DNA from: Candidatus Bathyarchaeota archaeon
GTDB taxonomy: Archaea; Thermoproteota; Bathyarchaeia; TCS64
Length of the DNA: 7,126 nucleotides
Direction of reading: 5' to 3'
Assembly: GCA_002726865.1 (NCBI GenBank)
Contig: PBSW01000008.1
Coordinates: 1 to 7,126, forward strand
Both the position numbers and the translations under genes were made by a program. This document shows, one piece after another, positions 1-6,251 of this stretch (position 1 is the stretch's first letter; each line of letters starts with the position of its first letter). Under the pieces are notes generated by a model. It made no database searches and was not told the origin of the DNA. It saw only the letters and a program-made list of their open reading frames with translations.

Positions 1-214
1 CACAGGTGGCGCTGTGGTTACCCAGCATGATGGTCAAATAGAGGAAGTCCGGCTTTCGGTGTGGGGGATATGCACCATGACAGGTATTACATGTACTTAA
101 ATCAGGCGTATAATTAGAATACAATGAAAAAGCTCTCCGGAGCAATTCAGCAGAAAAGAAGTGATAGATATCTTGACCAAGCACTACCAGAGTAGATCCG
201 CAAACCGAAAATAA
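1..214 (+). pseudogene. Decayed 3' end of an ATP sulfurylase gene (sat remnant)
   Basis: The reading frame beginning at base 2 carries in-frame stops at 98-100 and 125-127 and ends at TAA 212-214. Its last part (codons from 137 on) reads PEQFSRKEVIDILTKHYQS, nearly the C-terminus of the intact Sat downstream (PEEFSRKEVLDILAQYYQS). At DNA level, 143-194 matches 2660-2711 at 43 of 52 positions without gaps by hand count. Further up, the same frame gives W-G-I-C-T-M-T-G-I-T-C (62-94), which resembles the Sat zinc-knuckle stretch W-C-Q-K-C..M..T-C with small in-frame deletions. That part is tentative, and nothing before about base 50 is recognisable. I infer a dead copy of sat whose 5' part lies outside the window or is lost. 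Its end sits 18 bases before AST1, the same gene order as sat-AST2 downstream. Confidence 0.65.
86..114 (+). promoter_or_regulatory. Candidate sigma-70-type promoter ahead of AST1
   Basis: A perfect -10 hexamer TATAAT lies at 109-114. Seventeen bases upstream is ATTACA (86-91), matching four of six positions of the -35 consensus. It lies inside the decayed sat remnant and would give a leader of roughly 110 bases before the AST1 start. If the upstream copy of sat is dead, AST1 would need a promoter near here. This is a hand-spotted motif only. Confidence 0.3.
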
Positions 215-232
215 ACAAGTGAGGCTTGAAGA

Positions 233-1423
233 ATGCACTTTACAAAAAGACCGGAGGAATGCGTAATTACCCACGACTCATCAAAAGTATACGAGGGTTA
301 TACCTTATTTGCGCCACATGCCTCAACAGATGTGTGGCTAATCAATATGAAGGGTCAAATTGTACACCACTGGAAAATGTCCACCCCTCTAGGAGGGCCT
401 GTACGACTTCTACCAAATGGAAATCAAATTCGAATTAACAAAACATTCAAAGAACCTACGGCATCTATGGGCACAGTTGGCGGAGAGCTGGTAGAGGTGG
501 ATTGGGAAGGAAATATTATATGGAAATACGAAGATTTATATCTGCATCACGATTTTAAGCGCCTAGAAAATGGTAATACGCTTCTCAACAGGCACGTTAA
601 AATTCCACCTGGAACTGCTAAAAAAGTCAAAGGTGGTATCCCAGGATCAGATTCGCAGGAAGGAATGTGGGGCAACGCCTTTCAGGAAATCACACCCCAA
701 GGTGAAGTTGTATGGGAATGGTTAGGATACGAGTATATGGACCCAGACATAGACATACCCTGTGCGCTCGAACCCCGTACTATCTGGGGGTATGTAAATG
801 GTATGGATACGTTTCCGAATGGGGATATAGTCGCCAGTTTTCGCCACCTTAACAGACTTCTTATTATTGACAGGAGAACGAAAATTGTGAAGTGGCGTTG
901 GGGAGATTGGGAACTTGGTCACCAGCATAACCCTACTGTACTCGGGAACGGTAATATTTTAGTATTTGATAATGGCTTCCATCGATTGTCTAGAGGCAGT
1001 CATAATTGTGAGTCTTATTCTCGTGTCTTAGAAGTCAACTCAAAGACTGGAAGGATTGAATGGGAATATACCGACCCCACAAAGTTCAGATTTTTTTCGG
1101 CCTTATGTTCAAGTGCCAAAAGACTTCCGAATGGTAATACTCTCATATGTGAGTCCTTAAAAGGAAGAATTTTTGAAGTGACACCTGATAAAGAAATAGT
1201 ATGGGATTTCATTAATCCTTTTTACGAATTCCATGATGTACTTGGCTGGACTAATCATATCTTCCATGCATATCGTTATGGTTATGATTTTCCAGGGCTC
1301 AACGGGAGAGCATTAGATAATAGTCACTTCGAATATACTGTACAAGAAAAAGGCAAATATAGACAAGCTGTATCACCCAAAAAAGGGGCAGCAGATCGCC
1401 GCCTTAAATTACTAGGCTATTAA
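233..1423 (+). CDS. Arylsulfotransferase (ASST) family beta-propeller protein, copy 1 (AST1)
   Basis: This 396-residue protein is of the arylsulfotransferase type, a family that moves a sulfuryl group from an aryl sulfate donor to a phenolic acceptor without PAPS. The sequence shows the repeating propeller-blade pattern of this family: LPNGNQIRI (60-68), ENGNTLLNRH (112-121), FPNGDIVASFRH (194-205), LGNGNILVFDNG (237-248) and LPNGNTLICE (298-307), alternating with W-E/K-W/Y strands. Candidate catalytic residues conserved in both copies are H105, H106, H121, H205, H230, H232, H250, H334, H342 and several Arg. Known AssT enzymes use His as sulfuryl carrier, but I cannot align the exact residue by eye. 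There is no N-terminal signal peptide or membrane segment, and the protein is shorter than periplasmic AssT (about 600 residues), so it is probably cytoplasmic. The start at 233 is supported by GAGG at 221-224. Third codon positions look more A/T-rich than in AST2. Substrate unknown. Confidence 0.85.
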   Translation: MHFTKRPEECVITHDSSKVYEGYTLFAPHASTDVWLINMKGQIVHHWKMSTPLGGPVRLLPNGNQIRINKTFKEPTASMGTVGGELVEVDWEGNIIWKYEDLYLHHDFKRLENGNTLLNRHVKIPPGTAKKVKGGIPGSDSQEGMWGNAFQEITPQGEVVWEWLGYEYMDPDIDIPCALEPRTIWGYVNGMDTFPNGDIVASFRHLNRLLIIDRRTKIVKWRWGDWELGHQHNPTVLGNGNILVFDNGFHRLSRGSHNCESYSRVLEVNSKTGRIEWEYTDPTKFRFFSALCSSAKRLPNGNTLICESLKGRIFEVTPDKEIVWDFINPFYEFHDVLGWTNHIFHAYRYGYDFPGLNGRALDNSHFEYTVQEKGKYRQAVSPKKGAADRRLKLLGY

Positions 1424-1484
1424 AAAGGCCATGTAAAAAGTAATAGCAGTAACCAGTAATTTCATAGCCAAAGGATTAACCTAG
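1424..1484 (+). other. Post-AST1 spacer, homologous in part to the post-AST2 spacer
   Basis: No gene is seen here. The 13-mer TAGCCAAAGGATT at 1465-1477 matches TAGCCAGAGGATT at 4083-4095 in the spacer after AST2 at 12 of 13 positions. The bases just before it (TAACCAGTAAT, TAAACCATTAT) also align loosely. This suggests the two spacers descend from one sequence, duplicated with the adjacent ast gene and then shortened here by a deletion before 1485. Confidence 0.5.
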
Positions 1485-1541
1485 ATGAAGAACATTACTT
1501 TGCTGACTATTGGTGCACTTATGAAGACTAGAGTATGGTAA
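1485..1541 (+). pseudogene. 18-codon stub resembling the 5' end of the sulfatase-like gene
   Basis: ATG at 1485 opens a frame of 18 codons ending at TAA 1539-1541: M-K-N-I-T-L-L-T-I-G-A-L then unrelated residues. The intact sulfatase-like gene at 4140 begins M-K-N-V-V-L-L-T-I-D-T-L. Eight of the first twelve residues are identical, and the first nine bases are the same. It lies just after an ast gene, exactly where the intact hydrolase lies relative to AST2. The metal-binding Asp (D10) is already lost as Gly. I read it as the remnant of a duplicated hydrolase gene removed by deletion. A chance match is possible because the stretch is short. Its stop overlaps the SD of sat (TAAGGGAG). Confidence 0.5.
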
Positions 1542-1546
1542 GGGAG
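1541..1546 (+). promoter_or_regulatory. Ribosome binding site deciding the sat start
   Basis: AGGGAG lies six bases before the ATG at 1553. The in-frame ATG at 1535 would add six residues but sits upstream of this site and has no SD of its own. Sat proteins of this group commonly begin close to the V-P-P-H-G-G motif, which also favours 1553. Confidence 0.65.
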
Positions 1547-1552
1547 AACAAA

Positions 1553-2731
1553 ATGAATAATTTAGTACCTCCGCACGGAGGGAAGTTATTACCTCGGGTT
1601 GTTGCCGGCGCTGGACGAGACGAAGACTTAAGTGAGGCTAGGACCTTACCTCATATCAGGCTGACCTCCAAAGAGGTTTCTGACCTAATTATGCTGGCCA
1701 TGGGAGCATTCAGTCCTCTGGAAGGTTTTATGGGCAAAGAAGACTATGAAAGCGTGGTCGCCGATATGCGTCTGAAAAACGGCCTGCTCTGGCCTATTCC
1801 TATCACCCTCTCCGTCTCAAGAGAAGAAGCGGATAAGATTAAAGAAAATCAAAGGATTGCCTTACTCGATTCCAACAAAAACGAGATTATGGCCAGTATA
1901 CTCGTTACCGAGAAGTACTCTTATGATAAAAATGTAGAGGCCGTTCAAGTCTTCAGAACGGATGATGTTAAACACCCTGGGGTCAGAGGTATCCGTGAGC
2001 AAGGTGAGGTTTATCTTGGAGGTCCGATAAAGGTTTTCAGCGAAGGTGATTATCCCGGGAGATTTCCTGAGTTTGCGCGACCTGTAGAAACAAGAGCCAT
2101 GTTTGCCAAGAGAAATTGGGGAACCATCGCTGCCTTTCAAACCCGTAATCCTCTGCACCGTTCTCACGAGTACTTAACAAAGATTGCTTTAGAGCTGTGT
2201 GACGGCCTTTTTATTCATCCGATCGTAGGCAGGCTCAAATCTGATGACATTCCTGCCGCAGTAAGAATGGAATGCTATAAAGTACTTTTAGATAACTATT
2301 ATCCTAAGAACAGGGTGATTTTGAAAGTATATCCCATGGAAATGAGATACGGCGGCCCACGGGAAGCGCTACTGCATGCTATCATTCGTCAGAACTTTGG
2401 CTGCAGCCACCTAATCATCGGACGAGACCATGCCGGTGTCGGCAACTACTATGGCCCTTTGGATGCCCAGAGGATTTTTAATGAGTTGAATCCCGGGGAT
2501 TTGCGGATACAACCTTTAAAATTAGACCCTACTTTCTGGTGTCAAAAATGCGATTCAATGGCTTCTGCCAAAACATGTCCCCACACTGATGAAAACCATC
2601 TGTTGATTAGCGGCACAAAACTTCGTGAGATGCTCACCAAGGGAGAAAGACCGCCAGAAGAGTTCAGCAGAAAAGAAGTACTAGACATCTTGGCCCAGTA
2701 CTACCAAAGTAAAGCGGGGAGCACGAGGTGA
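1553..2731 (+). CDS. sat: Sulfate adenylyltransferase (ATP sulfurylase)
   Basis: This 392-residue enzyme interconverts ATP + sulfate and APS + PPi. In assimilation or dissimilatory sulfate reduction it makes APS; in sulfur oxidation it can run backward to yield ATP. The family hallmarks are clear: V-P-P-H-G-G near the N-terminus, the PUA-like N-domain segment G-A-F-S-P-L-E-G-F-M-G, the nucleotide-binding QTRNPLHRSH (196-205) with its HxxH-type motif, and GRDHAGVG (290-297). A C-x2-C-x8-C-x-H cluster (C330, C333, C342, H344) matches the zinc-binding segment of Thermus/archaeal-type Sat. No C-terminal APS kinase domain is fused, and length is normal for a stand-alone homomeric Sat. No frameshift is visible. 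It sits between two arylsulfotransferase genes, with 118 bases before AST2. A decayed second copy lies at the window start. Direction of the reaction in vivo cannot be read from sequence. Confidence 0.96.
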   Translation: MNNLVPPHGGKLLPRVVAGAGRDEDLSEARTLPHIRLTSKEVSDLIMLAMGAFSPLEGFMGKEDYESVVADMRLKNGLLWPIPITLSVSREEADKIKENQRIALLDSNKNEIMASILVTEKYSYDKNVEAVQVFRTDDVKHPGVRGIREQGEVYLGGPIKVFSEGDYPGRFPEFARPVETRAMFAKRNWGTIAAFQTRNPLHRSHEYLTKIALELCDGLFIHPIVGRLKSDDIPAAVRMECYKVLLDNYYPKNRVILKVYPMEMRYGGPREALLHAIIRQNFGCSHLIIGRDHAGVGNYYGPLDAQRIFNELNPGDLRIQPLKLDPTFWCQKCDSMASAKTCPHTDENHLLISGTKLREMLTKGERPPEEFSRKEVLDILAQYYQSKAGSTR

Positions 2732-2818
2732 ATAAGGTAATTCTGTCAGCAATATTTAGACGAAGGAAGGATGTGTCGGACTCTTGTGGCAGTAATCCAT
2801 AAAGAAACAAGTCCTTGA

Positions 2819-2832
2819 CTTATTAAAATAAG
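2819..2832. promoter_or_regulatory. Short palindrome ahead of AST2
   Basis: CTTATT-AA-AATAAG is a perfect 6-base inverted repeat with a 2-base centre, located 17 bases before the AST2 start. The loop is too short for a good RNA hairpin, so if functional it would be a DNA operator. TTGACT (2815-2820) abuts it and resembles a -35 element, but no -10 follows at proper spacing. The spacer 2732-2849 otherwise holds only a 24-codon GTG frame (2728-2802). Confidence 0.2.
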
Positions 2833-2849
2833 ACGGCCAAGAGGAAAGT

Positions 2850-4046
2850 ATGTACATCAGCAGAAGAACGGAGGAATCCGTAACTATCCATGACCCAGCA
2901 AAAGCTTATGGTGGGTACACACTATTTGCGCCACATGCCTCGACAGATGTGTGGTTAATTAATATGAAAGGTCAGATTTTAGACCGCTGGAAAATGCCAG
3001 CTCCCTTGGGAGGTCCCGTACGCTTTTTACCCAACGGCAATCAAATTCGTATTAACAAAACGTTTAAAGAGCCTACAGCATCCCTTGGCACCGTTGGAGG
3101 AAAGCTGGTTGAGATAGATTGGGAGGGGAACGAAGTGTGGAAATACGACGACTTGTACATGCACCACGATTTCTGTCGCCTGGAAAATGGCAACACTTTG
3201 CTTAACCGACATGTATTAATTCCGCCTGAGATTGCCGCCAAGGTCAAGGGAGGTATTCTCGGAACGGAGTTAGAAGATGGAATGTGGGGTAGCGCTTTCC
3301 AGGAAATTACTCCAGAGGGTAAAGTCGTTTGGGAGTGGTTAGGCTACGAACATATGGACCCTGAAGTAGATGTTCCTTGCGCGATATGTCCTCGTAGTAT
3401 CTGGGGCTATGTCAACGGTATTGACGTGTTTCCCAACGGGGATATAGTGGGCAGTTTTCGCCACCTTAATAATCTCATCATCGTTGATAGAAAAACCAAA
3501 GCCATAAAATGGCGGTGGGGCCACTGGGAGCTTGGGCATCAGCACAACCCAACCGTACTTGAAAACGGCAATATCCTGGTATTTGACAATGGCTTCCATC
3601 GGCTGTGTAAACCTCCTCTTACGGTTGAATCCTACTCCCGGGTATTGGAGATTAACCCTAAAACCGATAAGATTGAATGGGAGTATAAAGACGAGAACAA
3701 ATACAAGTTCTTCTCCGCGTTTTGTTCCAGTGCTGGACGCCTTCCCAACGATAATACTCTTATTTGCGAATCCTCAAAAGGGCGAATCTTTGAAGTGACC
3801 CCTGACAAGGAGATAGTGTGGGAATTTATCAACCCATTTTATGAATTCCATGACGTTCTCGGCTGGACCAATCACGTTTTCCAGGCACACCGATATGGGT
3901 GTGATTATCCGGGTCTAATTGGGAAAAAACTGGAGCCGGGTAAGTTTGAGCTTGTACTGCGGGAAAAAGGCAAAAAGGAACCTGAGGAAGGCGAAGCCCC
4001 GGGGGAAAAGTCTGTTGGTCGTCGCCTCAAAATGCTCGGTTACTAA
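2850..4046 (+). CDS. Arylsulfotransferase (ASST) family beta-propeller protein, copy 2 (AST2)
   Basis: This 398-residue paralogue of AST1 is presumed to transfer sulfuryl groups between aryl sulfates and phenol-type acceptors. By hand count 95 of the first 121 residues are identical to AST1 with no gap. The blade motifs recur at the same positions (LPNGNQIRINK, ENGNTLLNRH, ENGNILVFDNG), and all candidate catalytic His are retained, including the G-H-Q-H pair (230, 232) and F-H-D-V-L-G-W-T-N-H (333-342). Differences cluster at residues 253-259, at D225 of AST1 (His here), and in the linker before the terminal G-R-R-L-K-M-L-G-Y. There is no signal peptide, so it is probably cytosolic. The start is set by GAGG at 2841-2844, five bases from ATG. 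It follows sat and precedes the sulfatase-like gene, and the whole run could be one operon. Synonymous positions look more G/C-rich than in AST1, so the copies are not recent. Confidence 0.85.
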   Translation: MYISRRTEESVTIHDPAKAYGGYTLFAPHASTDVWLINMKGQILDRWKMPAPLGGPVRFLPNGNQIRINKTFKEPTASLGTVGGKLVEIDWEGNEVWKYDDLYMHHDFCRLENGNTLLNRHVLIPPEIAAKVKGGILGTELEDGMWGSAFQEITPEGKVVWEWLGYEHMDPEVDVPCAICPRSIWGYVNGIDVFPNGDIVGSFRHLNNLIIVDRKTKAIKWRWGHWELGHQHNPTVLENGNILVFDNGFHRLCKPPLTVESYSRVLEINPKTDKIEWEYKDENKYKFFSAFCSSAGRLPNDNTLICESSKGRIFEVTPDKEIVWEFINPFYEFHDVLGWTNHVFQAHRYGCDYPGLIGKKLEPGKFELVLREKGKKEPEEGEAPGEKSVGRRLKMLGY

Positions 4047-4050
4047 CTTA

Positions 4051-4138
4051 AGAGGAGAGGTCAATAAACCATTATCGTGATTTAGCCAGAGGATTTGTTT
4101 GTTGGATGGGCACTATCGGCAAGAATAGAGAAAAGTAA
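4051..4138 (+). pseudogene. Orphan strong SD followed by a degenerate short frame (possible gene stub)
   Basis: AGAGGAGAGG (4051-4060) is the strongest SD-like run in the window, yet no start codon follows it; ATA sits at 4064 where ATG would be expected. From 4064 a 24-codon frame runs to TAA 4136-4138, one base before the sulfatase start. It includes R-G-F-V-C-W-M-G-T-I-G-K, which faintly resembles the G-F-x-V-W-x-T-G-x-x-G-x-G-K segment that opens APS kinase (CysC). The Walker A motif is not intact. I infer the leftover 5' end of a gene, with APS kinase as a weak candidate identity. Chance similarity is quite possible. Confidence 0.25.
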
Positions 4139-4139
4139 G

Positions 4140-5351
4140 ATGAAGAACGTTGTCCTACTGACAATAGATACGTTGCGGCAGGATGCTCTGGGTTGCTATG
4201 GCAATAAGAAAGGATTAGCGCCATTCATTGACTCTCTTCAGGACAAATGCATTAGGTTCACAAAGGGGCAGGCCAGTGGTCCCTATACACAGGCAGCATT
4301 CCCGGGATTACTCACCTCTTCTTATTATCTGGAATATGGTAAACCGAAGGGACTGGCGCCGGAAAGGACCTTGATTTCAGAACCACTGCAAAAAGCCGAG
4401 ATAGTAACCGCTGCCTTCCATTCCAACCCGTATATCTGTGGTTTCCTTGGCTGGAACCGTGGCTGGGATACTTTCTATGATTCCATGGAGGACGAGGTTG
4501 AGCCCAGAATACCCTATATCAGGGGCCCTGTAATAAACACCAAGGTAAGAAACTGGCTGTTATCACATGTTAAAGGTGGAGAATACAAACCATTCTTTCT
4601 CTGGCTCCATTATATGGACATCCACGAACCCTATATGCCGGAAAAGAAATACGTTGATATGGCAGACCCCTCGGTTACCATCAGCCAGAATGAGATGTAC
4701 AGCCTTTTTGAGAATACACTCCTGAAGAGAGATACCTCTGACCCAGCAAAGGTGACACTTTTAAGGAAGCTCTATGACATACATGTTCGGGAGGCCGATT
4801 CCTATATTCAGGAGTTCTTCGGCACTTTGGAAAAACTAGATATCCTTAAAGACACTGTAGTTATTATCACCAATGACCACGGAGACGAATTCAACGAGCA
4901 CGGCGGGCTTTCTCATGACGACAAGATGTATTCAGAGCTTATAGATATGCCGCTCCTTATCTACAACCCAAGCTCAAACAAAGGAGAAGTCAGTGATATT
5001 GTGGTCAGCAATATTGATATACCACCGACAATAATACACCTCTTCAGTCTTGCCCCGGTAGAAGCTTTCGAAGGTCATTCCTTACTTCCCCTTGAGGATT
5101 ATCCCCGGAAGGGAGTTTTCGGAGAAGCTATTGACCAGCGCAGCCAGAAAGGCGGGAACATGGATAATGACGTCTACTACTATCGAGCGGGAGACCTCAA
5201 GATAATCTACCGCACCAACGTTGATGATTGGGAAGTATATGACCTTAAGGAAGATCCCAAAGAGTTAAACAATATAGCAACTGTATCTCCTGAGGCCGGG
5301 GAACTTAAAAACAAGTTACTACCTAGAGTCAGAAGATGGGTCAGTGAATAA
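4140..5351 (+). CDS. Sulfatase-like hydrolase of the alkaline phosphatase superfamily, Thr in place of the formylglycine Cys/Ser
   Basis: This 403-residue protein has the sulfatase core. The opening V-V-L-L-T-I-D-T-L-R-Q-D supplies a metal ligand (D10). LHYMDIHEPY (156-165) follows the L-H-x-x-D-x-H-x-P-Y pattern, and TNDHGDEFNEHGGLSH (244-259) gives D246/H247 as metal ligands and H259 nearby. The nucleophile segment aligns without gaps to C-T-P-S-R-A-S-L-L-T-G but reads T50-Q-A-A-F-P-G-L-L-T-S. There is thus no Cys or Ser for formylglycine and no Arg at +4; Thr50 would be the nucleophile, as in phosphatases and phosphodiesterases of the superfamily. It may therefore cleave a phosphate or phosphonate ester, or a sulfate ester by another route. 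There is no signal peptide, so probably cytosolic. The start at 4140 is favoured by GAGAAAAG at 4128-4135 and by the matching stub at 1485; a TTG 45 bases upstream is a poorer start. Confidence 0.85.
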   Translation: MKNVVLLTIDTLRQDALGCYGNKKGLAPFIDSLQDKCIRFTKGQASGPYTQAAFPGLLTSSYYLEYGKPKGLAPERTLISEPLQKAEIVTAAFHSNPYICGFLGWNRGWDTFYDSMEDEVEPRIPYIRGPVINTKVRNWLLSHVKGGEYKPFFLWLHYMDIHEPYMPEKKYVDMADPSVTISQNEMYSLFENTLLKRDTSDPAKVTLLRKLYDIHVREADSYIQEFFGTLEKLDILKDTVVIITNDHGDEFNEHGGLSHDDKMYSELIDMPLLIYNPSSNKGEVSDIVVSNIDIPPTIIHLFSLAPVEAFEGHSLLPLEDYPRKGVFGEAIDQRSQKGGNMDNDVYYYRAGDLKIIYRTNVDDWEVYDLKEDPKELNNIATVSPEAGELKNKLLPRVRRWVSE

Positions 5352-5373
5352 ATAAAAAGAGAGGAGAAAAATA

Positions 5374-6198
5374 ATGACTGACAAAGAAAAGGAATGTGCG
5401 GAGCTGATTGGAAAATCAAAGGAAATAGTACGAGAAACATTTAAAAGGTTCAAGGTAGATGACCTGGCTATTACCTGGACGGGTGGCAAGGACAGCGGAC
5501 TGGGTCTGTGGATTATCCGCCAGGTATGCCAGGAAGACGGTGTCAAAATACCCAAGGTTATGACAATTGATGAGTTCGATGTCTTTCAAGAAGTTCATGA
5601 TTTTATGGAAAAGTATACTAAGGAATGGAATTTAGACTTGGAATGGTGCCGCAATGACGATGTCATTAAAGCCGCCGGGAGTAAACTTAATGCCACCGTC
5701 AAGGTAAAGGACTTAAACGAAAGAAACCAGGCTGAACTCAAGCGTATTGGCTTTGAAGAGGAAACCTTCCCGTTTGAAGCAGAATCATACACCGGCAACC
5801 ACCTGATGAAGACAGTCATGTTCAATATGTACATTGAACGGCATAATGTAAAAGGTATCTTCCAGGGTCTGCGGAGAGACGAGCAGGCAGCCAGAGTTCA
5901 GGATGATTACTTTGAAGAGAAAGAAGCCGCTCACCTGATACCGCCGCACCTTCGCATCAAGCCAATCCTACACTTCACCGAGAGATTGCTCTGGAATACC
6001 TACCAGGTATACAAGATTCCTTACTGTATACTCTACGAACAGGGATATCGCTCTCTCGGCGCCAAGACTACTAGTGCTATAGCTGCTCCCGAAGTCCCTG
6101 CCTGGGAGCAGGACCTGGAGCATACCACCGAAAGAGCTGGAAGAAGGCAAGATAAGGAACAGATGATGGGAAGACTGCGCAAGTTAGGATACATGTAA
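5374..6198 (+). CDS. PP-loop ATPase of the CysD / PAPS reductase family
   Basis: This 274-residue protein carries the PP-loop TGGKDSG (36-42) after a buried I-T-W strand, the signature of N-type ATP pyrophosphatases. Further motifs fit the sulfate-assimilation branch: G-I-F-Q-G-L-R-R-D-E-Q-A-A-R, K-P-I-L-H-F-T-E-R-L-L-W and I-P-Y-C-I-L-Y-E-Q-G-Y-R-S-L-G (ending at 229). The C-terminal region (T-T-E-R-A-G-R, then R-K-L-G-Y-M) resembles the T-S-E-R-x-G-R and final E-G-Y-F of CysD, the small subunit of the CysDN sulfurylase. Where reductases have G-C-x-P-C-T it reads G-A-K-T-T-S, so the reductase cysteines are absent. The E-C-G-L-H redox tail is also missing. I infer an adenylyl-transfer or APS/PAPS-binding role rather than reduction. 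No CysN GTPase is visible. It starts 22 bases after the hydrolase gene with GAGGAG (5361-5366), so the two are very likely cotranscribed. Confidence 0.8.
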   Translation: MTDKEKECAELIGKSKEIVRETFKRFKVDDLAITWTGGKDSGLGLWIIRQVCQEDGVKIPKVMTIDEFDVFQEVHDFMEKYTKEWNLDLEWCRNDDVIKAAGSKLNATVKVKDLNERNQAELKRIGFEEETFPFEAESYTGNHLMKTVMFNMYIERHNVKGIFQGLRRDEQAARVQDDYFEEKEAAHLIPPHLRIKPILHFTERLLWNTYQVYKIPYCILYEQGYRSLGAKTTSAIAAPEVPAWEQDLEHTTERAGRRQDKEQMMGRLRKLGYM

Positions 6199-6251
6199 GG
6201 CTAAATACATTAGTCTGCTTTTACAAATATAAAACTTCGCTTCTGTTAATC

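Noticed and set aside
226..438. 70-codon + strand frame overlapping the start of AST1
   Set aside because: It lies in another frame of a well-supported gene, has no family resemblance and no separate regulatory context.
2728..2802. 24-codon GTG frame overlapping the sat stop codon
   Set aside because: The GTGA overlap and a GAG nearby are suggestive of coupling, but the product is very short and resembles nothing I recognise. Kept only as a note.
2815..2845. Promoter with TTGACT as -35 ahead of AST2
   Set aside because: No -10-like hexamer lies 16-18 bases downstream; that position is occupied by CCAAGAGG next to the SD.
4095..4139. Upstream TTG start extending the sulfatase-like protein by 15 residues
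   Set aside because: The extension is not family-like, the SD spacing is poor, and both the SD at 4128-4135 and the stub at 1485 point to ATG 4140.
5374..6198. Annotation as a functional APS/PAPS reductase (CysH)
   Set aside because: The Cys pair around G-C-x-P-C-T and the E-C-G-L-H tail are absent, and the C-terminal part reads more like CysD.
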